Below are positions 13,526 through 22,424 of a DNA stretch of 35,146 nt, piece after piece. The stretch covers positions 1-35,146 of the forward strand of contig MFZZ01000004.1 of the NCBI GenBank assembly GCA_001789555.1, written 5' to 3'. Source of the DNA: Candidatus Roizmanbacteria bacterium RIFCSPHIGHO2_12_FULL_38_13 (GTDB taxonomy: Bacteria > Patescibacteriota > Microgenomatia > UBA1406 > GWC2-37-13). Within the stretch, counting starts at the first letter, position 1. Each line of letters opens with the position of its first letter. The notes beneath the pieces are model-generated. The model had not been told where the DNA came from, did not search any database, and saw only the letters and a list, made by a program, of their open reading frames with translations. Made by a program: the position numbers and the translations under genes.

Positions 13526-15001
13526 ATGCACTATCTGTCGCGATATTTCAAACATAGTCTGGTCATAATTTACCTAATCATTTTTACCTTTCTCCTAGCC
13601 AGCAAACTGATAAATCAACCGACACCGTTTTATGACTGGGACGAATCAATCTATGCACAAGTCGGTCGCGAAATGGTTAAAAATAAATCAATTGTCCCCT
13701 TGTGGCAAGGACAGATCTGGCTTGATAAACCCCCATTTGTACCGCTTTTTTATGGATTGGTGTTGAATTCGACACAATTTGTCATGCCCGAAATTTCAAT
13801 GCGACTTGCCACTCTCATGCTTGCTCTCATAGTTTTGGCGATGATTTATTGGCTTTACTATCGGATCACAAAAGACGTCTTTATATCAACACTAACGGTA
13901 ATATTGACATCTACAACTTCAATATTTCTACAAAGATCACAGGTCGGCAACATCGATGTTTTTCTGCTTTTGGGCTGGCTTGGTTATTTGACTTTTTATA
14001 AACGTAGAGTAATCGCCTTCTTGTTTTTGACAGTTGCGGTGATGAGTAAATCTCTTGTTGGATTTTACCCAATTGCCATAATGTTGGCATATTACTTTTA
14101 CCTTTTTTATTCAAAGAAAATCAAGAAAAAAGAACTGCTTGCAGAAATAAAAATAATGCTGATCCAATCGGGGATTCTGCTTCTATGGTATGTCTTTATG
14201 TTAATAAAATATGGTCGAGCCTTCTTTATCCAACATATTATTGAAAGTCATGCAAAAAGAGTCACGGCTTCGATCGAGTCTCATTTCGGTAAACGCACAT
14301 TTTATATTGATATTTTATTTGAACATTTTGGAATATACTCATGGTCTGCATTATTCGGATTTGGGCTCATAATTTATCAATGGTTTAAAAAATTACTGAA
14401 AATCGATGAGGTTTTATATGCCTCATACTTACTGCCCTGGTTTCTATTTTTAAATCTCACTAAAACAAAAATTTTCTGGTACGGATATCCATACATTCCC
14501 CAGATAGTTTTTCTCATGTTTTATCCATTAACAATTATCAAAAAATATCTTGCCCGACCAATTTATATAGGAGTTTGTTTAATCATAGCCGGACTGTTAA
14601 TCAAAAACTATTTCGTGGATAAGAAAGTCTATGCAAAGCAGTATTCAAGCTACGAAGATTACCATCGTGTTGCTCAATATGCAAGGGATCGCTGTGATAA
14701 GCTATATGTACTGGTCGAACCGAACGAACGCGAAGCAAAGGCTACACTTAAAAAAATGGACTTATTGATTACAACATCTCTTTGGTGGGGCAATCATCCG
14801 TCAATGGTTTATTACTTTGGTCGGGATATTGAATATGTTTATACTATTGACAGATGGAGCGAGGTGATGAATGCGACAGAAAGATCATCCTGTCTAGTGG
14901 TCAGCGAAGAAGATAAATTACTCGTGCCTTTGTCAAACACACAGACTATCATAAAGTATGGTAATTTTTATTTGTTCCGATTTATAAAAGATTATGTTTG
15001 A
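13526..15001 (+). CDS. ArnT-like GT39 membrane glycosyltransferase
   Basis: A 491-residue protein and the most classical ArnT/PMT_2 member here. After helix 1 (about 11-29) it reads YDWDESIYAQVGREM, with D39-E40, and then WLDKPPFVPLFYG, the KPP block of ArnT-type enzymes. About ten helices follow, then an outer C-terminal domain (from about residue 375) with polar, charged sequence. ArnT enzymes move aminoarabinose or other sugars from a polyprenyl-phosphate donor to lipid or protein acceptors; the sugar here is not known. It overlaps the next gene by 8 bp and probably forms a transcription unit with it. Its own -10 box (13511-13519) supports the start. Confidence 0.88.
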   Translation: MHYLSRYFKHSLVIIYLIIFTFLLASKLINQPTPFYDWDESIYAQVGREMVKNKSIVPLWQGQIWLDKPPFVPLFYGLVLNSTQFVMPEISMRLATLMLALIVLAMIYWLYYRITKDVFISTLTVILTSTTSIFLQRSQVGNIDVFLLLGWLGYLTFYKRRVIAFLFLTVAVMSKSLVGFYPIAIMLAYYFYLFYSKKIKKKELLAEIKIMLIQSGILLLWYVFMLIKYGRAFFIQHIIESHAKRVTASIESHFGKRTFYIDILFEHFGIYSWSALFGFGLIIYQWFKKLLKIDEVLYASYLLPWFLFLNLTKTKIFWYGYPYIPQIVFLMFYPLTIIKKYLARPIYIGVCLIIAGLLIKNYFVDKKVYAKQYSSYEDYHRVAQYARDRCDKLYVLVEPNEREAKATLKKMDLLITTSLWWGNHPSMVYYFGRDIEYVYTIDRWSEVMNATERSSCLVVSEEDKLLVPLSNTQTIIKYGNFYLFRFIKDYV

Positions 15002-16514
15002 TATCAGAAAAATTTTTGACTTCATCAAAAAAAATTTTGCTGCTTATGACGTAGTTGTGATTTTAATTTTGGTTGTAGCATATTTCGCAACAAGACTTAT
15101 CAATCTTGATAAATGGCCGATATTTTCTGATGAGGGCATCTATATCCGCTGGGCCAAGGTAGCTTGGCACGACCCTAATTGGAGGTTCATTTCTGTGACT
15201 GATGGCAGACAGCCTCTTCAGACCTGGGCAACGATACCCTTTTTAAAAATTTTTCCCGATAATGCTTTGCTTGCCGGTAGACTATTTTCGGTAACAACTG
15301 GTTTTATCGGACTTTTGGGTATGTTTTCTCTGGTTTTTTATCTTTGGGGAAAGCGCGCGGCACTGATCGCGACAACATTTTTTGTTTTTATACCTTACTT
15401 AATTTTTTATGATCGAATTGCACTCGTAGATAGCACGGTCAACGCCGGATTTATCTGGATTTTGTTTTTCTCAATTTTACTTGTAAGAACTAGACGTCTT
15501 GATATTGCTTTAATCATGGGTTTTATTGGTGGATTTGCGTTGCTTGCAAAATCTTCCTCAAGAATGTTTCTCATGCTGGCAGCAACAGCTCCAGTACTGA
15601 TCTTTGATTTAAAAAGGAAAGTGGAATCGACAGTACAATCTCTAAACTACTATATTCTCCTTGGTATTGCCTTTGGAATAAGTTTATTTTTCTACAATGT
15701 CCAAAGGCTCTCACCGTTTTTTCATTATGTGGCTTTGAAAAATACGACATTTGTTATGACTTTTGAAGAATTTTTAAAAACACCTTTTGCCTACGTCCAT
15801 AATTTCAGATATATTCCTCTCTATATCACCTGGGAAGCCGGATTTGTGATCGTACCGTTTAGCATCGTAGGACTTTTTTTACTATTCAAAAAAGATTTTA
15901 GGTTTTTTCTCTATCTAATGATTTTTATCATTGCTCCCTATATTGCCATTGGTTTTTTTGCAAAAATTCTTTTTCCCAGATATGTTATTTTTTACGCTTC
16001 AATATTGATCATTACAGCGACATATGCATTGATGCAGATAAAAAATCTTAAAACGCGAAACTTGATGCTGGCACTGATTGTTGCATCGATGCTAGTTTTT
16101 GATTATCCTTTGATCTTCAATCCGTCAAGAGCAAGCTTCCCGGAAGTAGATCGCGGTCAGTATGTCGAGGGAGTAACCGCGGTCTGGGGTGCGCAAGACC
16201 TTATGGAGCTCATGCGCGTGCGTTCACATGAAAAACCAGTGCTAATTTTGGCTGAAGGCAACTTCGGACTGGTCGCCGATGTCCTGGATGTTTTTCTCAA
16301 AGAGGGAGACAAAATAGAGATAAAAGGCCTCTGGCCGCTTGACGAAAAGGATCTTTATGAATATCAACCCGAACTGGCAAAGCGCCAAGTCTATGTAGTA
16401 TTTTCTCATCGCACAGAGTTTCCCGAGAGCTGGCCAATCGAGCTTGTTAAAAAATACGAGAAACCTGGTGGAAAAGAAGCTCTTTATCTTTTTAAATTGC
16501 ATGAAGCGAAGTGA
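14994..16514 (+). CDS. GT39-like (GT-C) membrane glycosyltransferase
   Basis: A 506-residue polytopic protein: helix 1 at about 19-38, then WPIFSDEGIYIRWA with D46-E47 as candidate catalytic acids, DGRQPLQTW, about ten helices, and an outer domain of some 130 residues from about residue 378 with VEGVTAVWGAQDLMEL. The start codon lies 8 bp inside the preceding gene, so translation may be coupled; TATAAA (14983-14988), 5 nt before the ATG, is a possible second promoter. The family transfers a sugar from a lipid-phosphate donor outside the membrane. The end of the gene is followed by an unusual GC-rich block before the next start. Confidence 0.83.
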   Translation: MFDIRKIFDFIKKNFAAYDVVVILILVVAYFATRLINLDKWPIFSDEGIYIRWAKVAWHDPNWRFISVTDGRQPLQTWATIPFLKIFPDNALLAGRLFSVTTGFIGLLGMFSLVFYLWGKRAALIATTFFVFIPYLIFYDRIALVDSTVNAGFIWILFFSILLVRTRRLDIALIMGFIGGFALLAKSSSRMFLMLAATAPVLIFDLKRKVESTVQSLNYYILLGIAFGISLFFYNVQRLSPFFHYVALKNTTFVMTFEEFLKTPFAYVHNFRYIPLYITWEAGFVIVPFSIVGLFLLFKKDFRFFLYLMIFIIAPYIAIGFFAKILFPRYVIFYASILIITATYALMQIKNLKTRNLMLALIVASMLVFDYPLIFNPSRASFPEVDRGQYVEGVTAVWGAQDLMELMRVRSHEKPVLILAEGNFGLVADVLDVFLKEGDKIEIKGLWPLDEKDLYEYQPELAKRQVYVVFSHRTEFPESWPIELVKKYEKPGGKEALYLFKLHEAK

Positions 16515-16646
16515 TTGATTTTTGCAGAAAAAGTTACCGCGGAACAGGTGGCGCGAGCCAGAGACCTTGAAACAATGCGGGCTATCTTTACGCATTTTTC
16601 GAGGCGGCGAGCGGCAGAATCTGGAACGAGACTATACATAAAAACT
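16515..16646 (+). other. GC-rich intergenic block with possible RNA structure
   Basis: This 132-bp stretch is clearly richer in GC than the flanking genes. It contains AGGT-GGC-GCGA-GCC-AGAG-ACCT, a stem with a GNRA tetraloop, and ATGCG...CGCAT followed by TTTTT, which resembles a weak terminator. It stays open in the frame of the following gene from a TTG at 16515, but the translated piece is arginine- and alanine-rich and unlike a signal or membrane start. I read it as non-coding: a structured RNA, a repeat scar or a terminator. TATACA at 16633-16638 is a -10 candidate 8 nt before the next ATG. Confidence 0.4.
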
Positions 16647-18347
16647 ATGAACTTTTTACAAAACAAAAAATATCAAATTTATATTTTTATCTTTACACTG
16701 ATTCTAATAATTTGGATCTTTGGTCGAAACTTAAATCCATTCGACGTTATTTTTTTTACCGGACACGATGAAACTCAGGCAGCACGTGTTGCAGAATTTA
16801 CTTACAATCTCGAACAAGGGCAGATCCCACCACGCATTGCTCCCCACTTTTCCTATGGACTCGGTTACCCTATTTTTAATTACTATGCCCCATTTCCATA
16901 TTGGGTCGTCTCCGGACTAGATTTCATCGGATTTGATATCGTCGCCGCACTCGAGATCGGCTACATATTGGCAATGATAATTGGATTTACTGGAATGTAT
17001 TTTTTGCTTCGCAGCTACTTTTCTTTTTATGCGGCACTCGTCGGGGCAATCGCGTATTTAAGCTCTCCATACATAGCAGTTGATATTTTCGTACGTGGTA
17101 ATTTGGGAGAGATGTGGGCGTTTGCTTTATTACCGCTGACATTGTATTTTCTCAAAATAAACTCCAAAAAAATTTTTGTAATAACTTTTCTAACTACAGC
17201 AGCTTTATTTACATCTCATAATATTTTATCTCCAATTAGCCTTGCTATCGTCGTTCTCTATATTTTAGTTAACAAATCAAAGTTGCTAAACTTCAGCGTC
17301 ATAGGAGTTGCTCTGCTTCTTGATGCTTACTTTTTAATTCCTGCAATTACGGAGCTTGGATTTGTGCAAGCTGCCTCGCTAGCAGTCGAAACAAAATTTA
17401 CCGATCACTTTTTATGTTTATCTCAACTTTGGAGTTCGCCATGGGGCTTTGCCGGATCGGCACAAGGTTGTAGCGCTGACGGAATGTCGTTTATGATCGG
17501 TAAATTACAAATCTTGACTGCTATATCTGGAATATTATTTTTAGTATACCGATACTACAAAAAACAACTTAAAGATGTTAAAACTCCATTGTTTTTTTTG
17601 ATCCTAATGTTCGGGAGTGTTTTTATGACAACTTCGCTTTCACAGTTTTTGTGGGAGTGGTTAAAACCGATAACAGCTCTATTTCAATTCCCGTGGCGAT
17701 TTCTCATCATCACGGTTTTTGGAATGGCATTTTTTATTGCCTATTTAATAGACAATCTTCCAAAAGACTGGCGAGATTATGTCGGTATTCTATTTTTTAT
17801 TGTCATGTTGGCGATGAGCCAAAAATTTTTCTATGGACAAAGTATCTCACTTTCGGAGTTTAAAATAAAATACTTGTCGGAAAACTACATTAAAAATACC
17901 GTCGCTTATAAGATCGCGGAGTACTTGCCAAAATCTGCAGATTATAAAACCTGGAGGTCAATCGAGAATACCGATCAAAAACTTGAAATTGATGGACCAG
18001 TTATAAGCTTGGAAAATCAAGACGTTCTAATACTTCAAGACACTCCGCTTCAAAAAATTGTTATGGCAAAAACAAAAAACCCGCTGATCGCAAATATTCA
18101 TTACGCACCCTACTGGAAAATAACAATAAATCAAGAAGAATTTATACCGACCAGATTTGACTCACTCGGACGACCGATAATTCCAGTTTCAAATGAAACA
18201 TATGATGGGGTAGTTATCAAATACGAACAAACGGACATGGAATCTATCGCAAACTGGATAACGTTCTTTACATTTATTGGAGCAATCAGCTCATTGTTAT
18301 TCATTTACAAGCTTTCATGGAAGATAGTCACAGTGAAAAAAATATAA
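16647..18347 (+). CDS. Membrane protein of the PTPS-related (PF10131-like) / YfhO-like GT-C type
   Basis: A 566-residue protein with helix 1 at about 10-25, then FTGHDETQAARVAE (D41-E42) and a YGLGYPIFNYYAPFPYWV block (70-87), typical of membrane proteins annotated as 6-pyruvoyl-tetrahydropterin synthase-related. About eleven helices follow, then an outer beta-rich domain (from about residue 430) with NIHYAPYWKITINQEE, similar to the C-terminal part of YfhO-type proteins, and a last helix. Despite the Pfam name there is no sign of a pterin enzyme. A role in transferring a sugar to a surface glycan is inferred from the GT-C layout and neighbours. Start: ATG at 16647; the TTG at 16515 would add unlikely residues. 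Overlaps the flippase gene by 31 bp. Confidence 0.78.
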   Translation: MNFLQNKKYQIYIFIFTLILIIWIFGRNLNPFDVIFFTGHDETQAARVAEFTYNLEQGQIPPRIAPHFSYGLGYPIFNYYAPFPYWVVSGLDFIGFDIVAALEIGYILAMIIGFTGMYFLLRSYFSFYAALVGAIAYLSSPYIAVDIFVRGNLGEMWAFALLPLTLYFLKINSKKIFVITFLTTAALFTSHNILSPISLAIVVLYILVNKSKLLNFSVIGVALLLDAYFLIPAITELGFVQAASLAVETKFTDHFLCLSQLWSSPWGFAGSAQGCSADGMSFMIGKLQILTAISGILFLVYRYYKKQLKDVKTPLFFLILMFGSVFMTTSLSQFLWEWLKPITALFQFPWRFLIITVFGMAFFIAYLIDNLPKDWRDYVGILFFIVMLAMSQKFFYGQSISLSEFKIKYLSENYIKNTVAYKIAEYLPKSADYKTWRSIENTDQKLEIDGPVISLENQDVLILQDTPLQKIVMAKTKNPLIANIHYAPYWKITINQEEFIPTRFDSLGRPIIPVSNETYDGVVIKYEQTDMESIANWITFFTFIGAISSLLFIYKLSWKIVTVKKI

Positions 18348-19762
18348 AAAGAAGCTCACTGGTCAGTATTCTTAGCCTTTTTTTCCAGAGTGGTTACTCG
18401 GCAGCTCTTGGCTTGGCTTCAAACCTGATTTTGACTATTGTTTTGCCTCCAGCCACATTTGGTATTTATATACTTACTCTTGCCGCCATCTCATTTCTTA
18501 ACTACACTTCAGATATCGGTCTTGCGGCCTCACTCATCCAAAAAAAGGAAATTACCGATGATGATGTAAAAACTACTTTCACTGTTCAGCAACTACTAAT
18601 CATTATTCTTATCACAATAGCTATAATGCTAACACCTTTTATTAGAAATTTTTATGGCTTTCCTGTTGAAGCAGTTAATCTATACAAAGCGCTACTTTTT
18701 TCCTTTTTTTTATCATCGTTAAAAACTATCCCTTCGATATTTTTAGAAAGAAAGGTTCAGTACCAAAAAATCGTTCTAGTGCAGATCATTGAAAATACTG
18801 TCTTTTATATTGCGGTATCATTGTTTGCTCTTTCCGGACTTGGCCTAACCAGCTTTACTTATGCTGTAATAATAAGAGCCGTCATTGGCACGATTACAAT
18901 GTACTCTCTTTCTTTTTGGATTCCCCAGATTGGCATATCTGTTAAAAGTCTCAAAAAACTTCTCTCCTTTGGAGTTCCATTTCAAACCAATACACTTCTG
19001 GCGTTAGTTAAGGACGAGCTGGTCACTTTGTATCTTGGTAAAATGTTGGGACTTGAAGCTTTGGGATACATCGGCTGGGCTAAACGCTGGGCCGAGTCAC
19101 CGATAAGAATTATCAGTGATAATATCAATAGAATATTGTTTCCGGTATTTTCAAGGATACAGCAAGATAAAAATCGTGTCGGTCGCATAATCCAAAAAAT
19201 TATTTCGTATCAATCATTGTTGCTTGTCCCGATTTATGCCGGAATGATACTGCTAATGAATCAAGTGGTTTACCTCATACCAAAATACAGCAAATGGGCT
19301 CCTGCTTTACCGATTTTTTATCTTTTCTGTTTTTCAGCCATCCTTTCGACATATTCAACTCCGTTTATAAATCTGTTTAATGCTCTTGGCAAGGTACGAT
19401 GGTCATTTAAATTTATGCTTTACTGGACCGTGATGACCTGGATATTAGTTCCGCTTCTTACCCACTTTTTTGGTATATACGGATTTCCGCTAACTTTGGT
19501 CTTTCTCTCATTAACCGCGGTTGTCATCATACTTCTGGCGCGCCGTTTGGTGCCTTTTCATTTTTTGTTAAGCGTACTTCCTGCTTTTGTTGCCGGCCTC
19601 ATCATGAGTGCGGTTGTTCTAATTATCATCCAATTTGGCATCTCATTGTTAATACTGTTAACATCATCTCTGATTGGAGCCGTGATATATTTATCAGTGT
19701 TATATATCGTATTTCATATAAATATCGTTACAGAAATTCGTTCTCTATTTACCCATGAATGA
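18317..19762 (+). CDS. Wzx-like polysaccharide/oligosaccharide flippase
   Basis: A 481-residue protein of the MVF/MATE-like superfamily with about 13-14 membrane helices and short loops. The opening RSSLVSILSLFFQSGYSAALGL, the LPPATFGIYILTLAAISFL block and the later LLSFGVPFQTNTLLALVKDELVTLYLGKMLG segment match lipopolysaccharide and teichuronic acid exporters of the RfbX/Wzx type. It should flip an undecaprenyl-linked oligosaccharide from the inner to the outer face of the membrane. It is the only transporter of lipid-linked glycan in the island, which ties the cytoplasmic GT2/GT4 enzymes to the outward-facing GT-C set. The start overlaps the upstream gene by 31 bp and the end overlaps the next GT2 by 8 bp, so coupling is likely. 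Confidence 0.88.
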   Translation: MEDSHSEKNIKRSSLVSILSLFFQSGYSAALGLASNLILTIVLPPATFGIYILTLAAISFLNYTSDIGLAASLIQKKEITDDDVKTTFTVQQLLIIILITIAIMLTPFIRNFYGFPVEAVNLYKALLFSFFLSSLKTIPSIFLERKVQYQKIVLVQIIENTVFYIAVSLFALSGLGLTSFTYAVIIRAVIGTITMYSLSFWIPQIGISVKSLKKLLSFGVPFQTNTLLALVKDELVTLYLGKMLGLEALGYIGWAKRWAESPIRIISDNINRILFPVFSRIQQDKNRVGRIIQKIISYQSLLLVPIYAGMILLMNQVVYLIPKYSKWAPALPIFYLFCFSAILSTYSTPFINLFNALGKVRWSFKFMLYWTVMTWILVPLLTHFFGIYGFPLTLVFLSLTAVVIILLARRLVPFHFLLSVLPAFVAGLIMSAVVLIIIQFGISLLILLTSSLIGAVIYLSVLYIVFHINIVTEIRSLFTHE

Positions 19763-20651
19763 CATCACCGCAATCATTGTCGCCAAAGATTCTCCGCCTC
19801 ATATTTTTGAAGCCGTGGCGTCGATTCGAGATATAGTTAATGAGATAGTAATCCTTGACATTGGTTTACAACAAGAAATAATTGAAAAGCTAAAGGACAA
19901 CAAAAATATTCGGATAGTACCAATCAAAAAAGATATTCCTTATGTCGAGCTTATCCGTGAAGAATCAAAATCTTATGCAAAGACAGAGTATTTACTTTTT
20001 CTCGATCCCGATGAAATCATAACGCAAGCTCTTGCAAAAAAAATCATCGATGAATACAAAAAATATGATTATATTTCGATGCCAAGAAAAAATATAATTT
20101 TCGGAAAATGGATCGAACATGCCCGCTGGTGGCCGGATCATCAGATAAGAGTGTTTAAAAAAAATGCTGTAATCTGGGATAAAAAGCTTCATTCAAAACC
20201 TACGGCTAATGGAAATGGGTTAACGCTTGATGCTAATGAAAATCTTGCGATCACTCATCATAATTATGAAAACATTACCGAATATTTGATGAAAATGATC
20301 CGTTATGCCAAGAGCGAAGCCACGGAAAAATCAAAAACCGAATATCGACTCGGAGATGCTTTAAAAGACGGGCTAAACGAATTTATCAGTAGATATTTTG
20401 CCGGTGAGGGTTATAAAGATGGGATGCATGGATTTGTTTTATCGTTTTTACAACTGATGTACTACCCTCTCGTGTATTTTTATTTCTGGGAAATGAAAAA
20501 GTATGAAACAGTAAATGAAAAGAAGGTCGTTGATGAAACACATATTTTCACAAAAAAACTTTTTTTTGAAACTCAACACTGGCTTGGAGCAAAAAAATTG
20601 ATATCTTTTACTATGCAATTGAAAAATAAATTTTTAAATAAATTACTTTAA
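19755..20651 (+). CDS. Family 2 glycosyltransferase, WaaE/KdtX-like
   Basis: A 298-residue GT-A enzyme. AIIVAKDSPP (6-15) is the N-terminal strand, LFLDPDE (81-87) holds the DxD-type metal site (D84, D86), and ARWWPDHQIRVFKK matches the WaaE/KdtX subgroup (LPS core beta-glucosyltransferases). The first acidic site is weak: LDIGLQQ (34-40) stands where most GT2 enzymes read DxxSxD. The C-terminal third is amphipathic and could bind the membrane. It should be cytoplasmic and act on a growing lipid-linked glycan before export by the flippase encoded 8 bp upstream by overlap. The sugar is unknown. Confidence 0.85.
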   Translation: MNDITAIIVAKDSPPHIFEAVASIRDIVNEIVILDIGLQQEIIEKLKDNKNIRIVPIKKDIPYVELIREESKSYAKTEYLLFLDPDEIITQALAKKIIDEYKKYDYISMPRKNIIFGKWIEHARWWPDHQIRVFKKNAVIWDKKLHSKPTANGNGLTLDANENLAITHHNYENITEYLMKMIRYAKSEATEKSKTEYRLGDALKDGLNEFISRYFAGEGYKDGMHGFVLSFLQLMYYPLVYFYFWEMKKYETVNEKKVVDETHIFTKKLFFETQHWLGAKKLISFTMQLKNKFLNKLL

Positions 20652-20672
20652 TAAATTTTTCTTCATAAAATA

Positions 20673-22424
20673 ATGGATAAATTCATGAATTTCATAAAAA
20701 ATAATTACTTAATGATTTTTATATTTTCTCTGTTAATTCTACTGAGATTTATCTGGACTGATAGGTTTCCGCCTGGGATGCAGTACGATGAAATAGAATA
20801 TTCACTTAGTGGTAAAACATTTCAAATGATGGGCACTGATCTTTCAGGTGTAGGATTTCCTGAGTCATTGATCACAACTAGAACCCTTGGAAAAATAAGT
20901 CCAGTTCCTTATATGATTTTATCACCGTTCTGGAATATTCTTGACTTGAATATAACCACATATCGATCCTTATATGTTTTTCTAAATATTATTACTGCTT
21001 TTGTATTTATGATGCTGCTTCATCAACTATTCAAGGAAAAATTCATAATATATTCTGGCGGCTTATTGTTTTTGCTAAATCCCTGGAGTTTTTTCCTCTC
21101 GCGTCATGGTATGGATGGCTCATTCGCACTGATTTTTTATTTACTCGGGACAATATTTCTTTTGAAGAACTACTCCAAAAAAAACATAATTATTTCGTTT
21201 CTCTTTCTTATACTCGGAATCTTCTCTTATCATGGTGCCAAGCTTCCTGTTATCCCGCTCGTAACTATAGTTTCTCTTTACAAAATATTTACAGAGAAAA
21301 AAAGAGGAAAACAGTTGGTGCCTTATATAATACTTGTTACTTTGGTAACAGCGACAGTAGCTGCTTTTGTCTTCGGCGGAATCTTTTTGTCACAGTCAAT
21401 ACTGGATACGAGATCTCATGAATTTGTTTTTACTAATACTGATCAATTTTCTGGTGAAGTAAACTCAATTCGAACTGCATCCATAAACTCTCCAATCCAT
21501 AACCTCACGATAAACAAAGTAATTTTTGCAATGCAGTATTTCATTGGCAATTACTTGCATTCATTTGATCCTATATTACTTTTTCTCTACGCAGAAGTCC
21601 TGGAATTTCATGGATTTTTCTATATTTTTGAAGCTGCACTTCTAGTGACTGGATTTGTAATGTTATTCTACAAAAAACAAAATATTTTTTGGCTCATTAC
21701 TGGACTCGCTGCTATTGCACCCATATCAACGGCGACTAGCATGTCCGGATTCTCCATTATAAATCGAGCTATTTTCCTACTGCCAATGTTGATTATTTAT
21801 ATTTCTTATGGACTATATATTTTATATGAAACAGCAAAAAAGTTTATCTCAGCAAAAATATTATTATCAATAATAGTACTTGCATATCTAGGTGCTTTCA
21901 TTTTTTTTCAATATACATACTTTTTTATACTCCCGATACAAATTAACATGCATTATCAGACTAATACGCGAATTTTAGCCAAATACCTTTCTTTTGAAAA
22001 AAAACTATCACCAAAAATAATTATTGTCGCTGATAAACCACAAGTTCTTTTTAGCGGTCTCGTTTTCTATCTAACTCGTGAAGAACAAGAAAAAATATTA
22101 AAACAAAAACAAACATTTAAAAAAAATTTAGAGTTTACTATTGACAATATTTTAATCAGATATGAATGTGTTTCCCAATTCAATCCAGAATACACTTATA
22201 TCGTTGATCACAATAGAGATATCTGTACTAAAAAAATTCCGGCGGGGGATTATATTCTTAATCAAAAAGATGCCGCAACTGATCTTTTTATCATCGGAGG
22301 AAAAGCATGTCAGGAATATAAACTAAATCGCTGGCGTTATCCACATCTATTATCCGATTTTAACGTTGAAAGTATGGATACAGAACAATTCTGTAAACGT
22401 TGGATCGCAAGTCCGGATCAATAA
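20673..22424 (+). CDS. GT39-like (GT-C) membrane glycosyltransferase with large outer domain
   Basis: A 583-residue protein: helix 1 at about 11-27, then FPPGMQYDEIEYSLSGK with D39-E40, a long first outer loop, about eleven helices and an outer C-terminal domain of some 160 residues (from about 425) with five cysteines. The LNPWSFFLSRHGMDGS and GIFSYHGAKLP blocks are also seen in related form in the two minus-strand genes at 22418 and 24128. It lies 21 bp after the GT2 gene and is the last gene of the plus-strand run. Its end overlaps the next gene, on the opposite strand, by 7 bp. No clear promoter of its own: TAAAAT is only 1 nt before the ATG. Sugar and acceptor unknown. Confidence 0.82.
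   Translation: MDKFMNFIKNNYLMIFIFSLLILLRFIWTDRFPPGMQYDEIEYSLSGKTFQMMGTDLSGVGFPESLITTRTLGKISPVPYMILSPFWNILDLNITTYRSLYVFLNIITAFVFMMLLHQLFKEKFIIYSGGLLFLLNPWSFFLSRHGMDGSFALIFYLLGTIFLLKNYSKKNIIISFLFLILGIFSYHGAKLPVIPLVTIVSLYKIFTEKKRGKQLVPYIILVTLVTATVAAFVFGGIFLSQSILDTRSHEFVFTNTDQFSGEVNSIRTASINSPIHNLTINKVIFAMQYFIGNYLHSFDPILLFLYAEVLEFHGFFYIFEAALLVTGFVMLFYKKQNIFWLITGLAAIAPISTATSMSGFSIINRAIFLLPMLIIYISYGLYILYETAKKFISAKILLSIIVLAYLGAFIFFQYTYFFILPIQINMHYQTNTRILAKYLSFEKKLSPKIIIVADKPQVLFSGLVFYLTREEQEKILKQKQTFKKNLEFTIDNILIRYECVSQFNPEYTYIVDHNRDICTKKIPAGDYILNQKDAATDLFIIGGKACQEYKLNRWRYPHLLSDFNVESMDTEQFCKRWIASPDQ

Noticed and set aside
16647-18347. True 6-pyruvoyl-tetrahydropterin synthase
   Set aside because: The protein is polytopic and has no zinc-binding His or catalytic Cys pattern of that enzyme; only the historical domain name points there.
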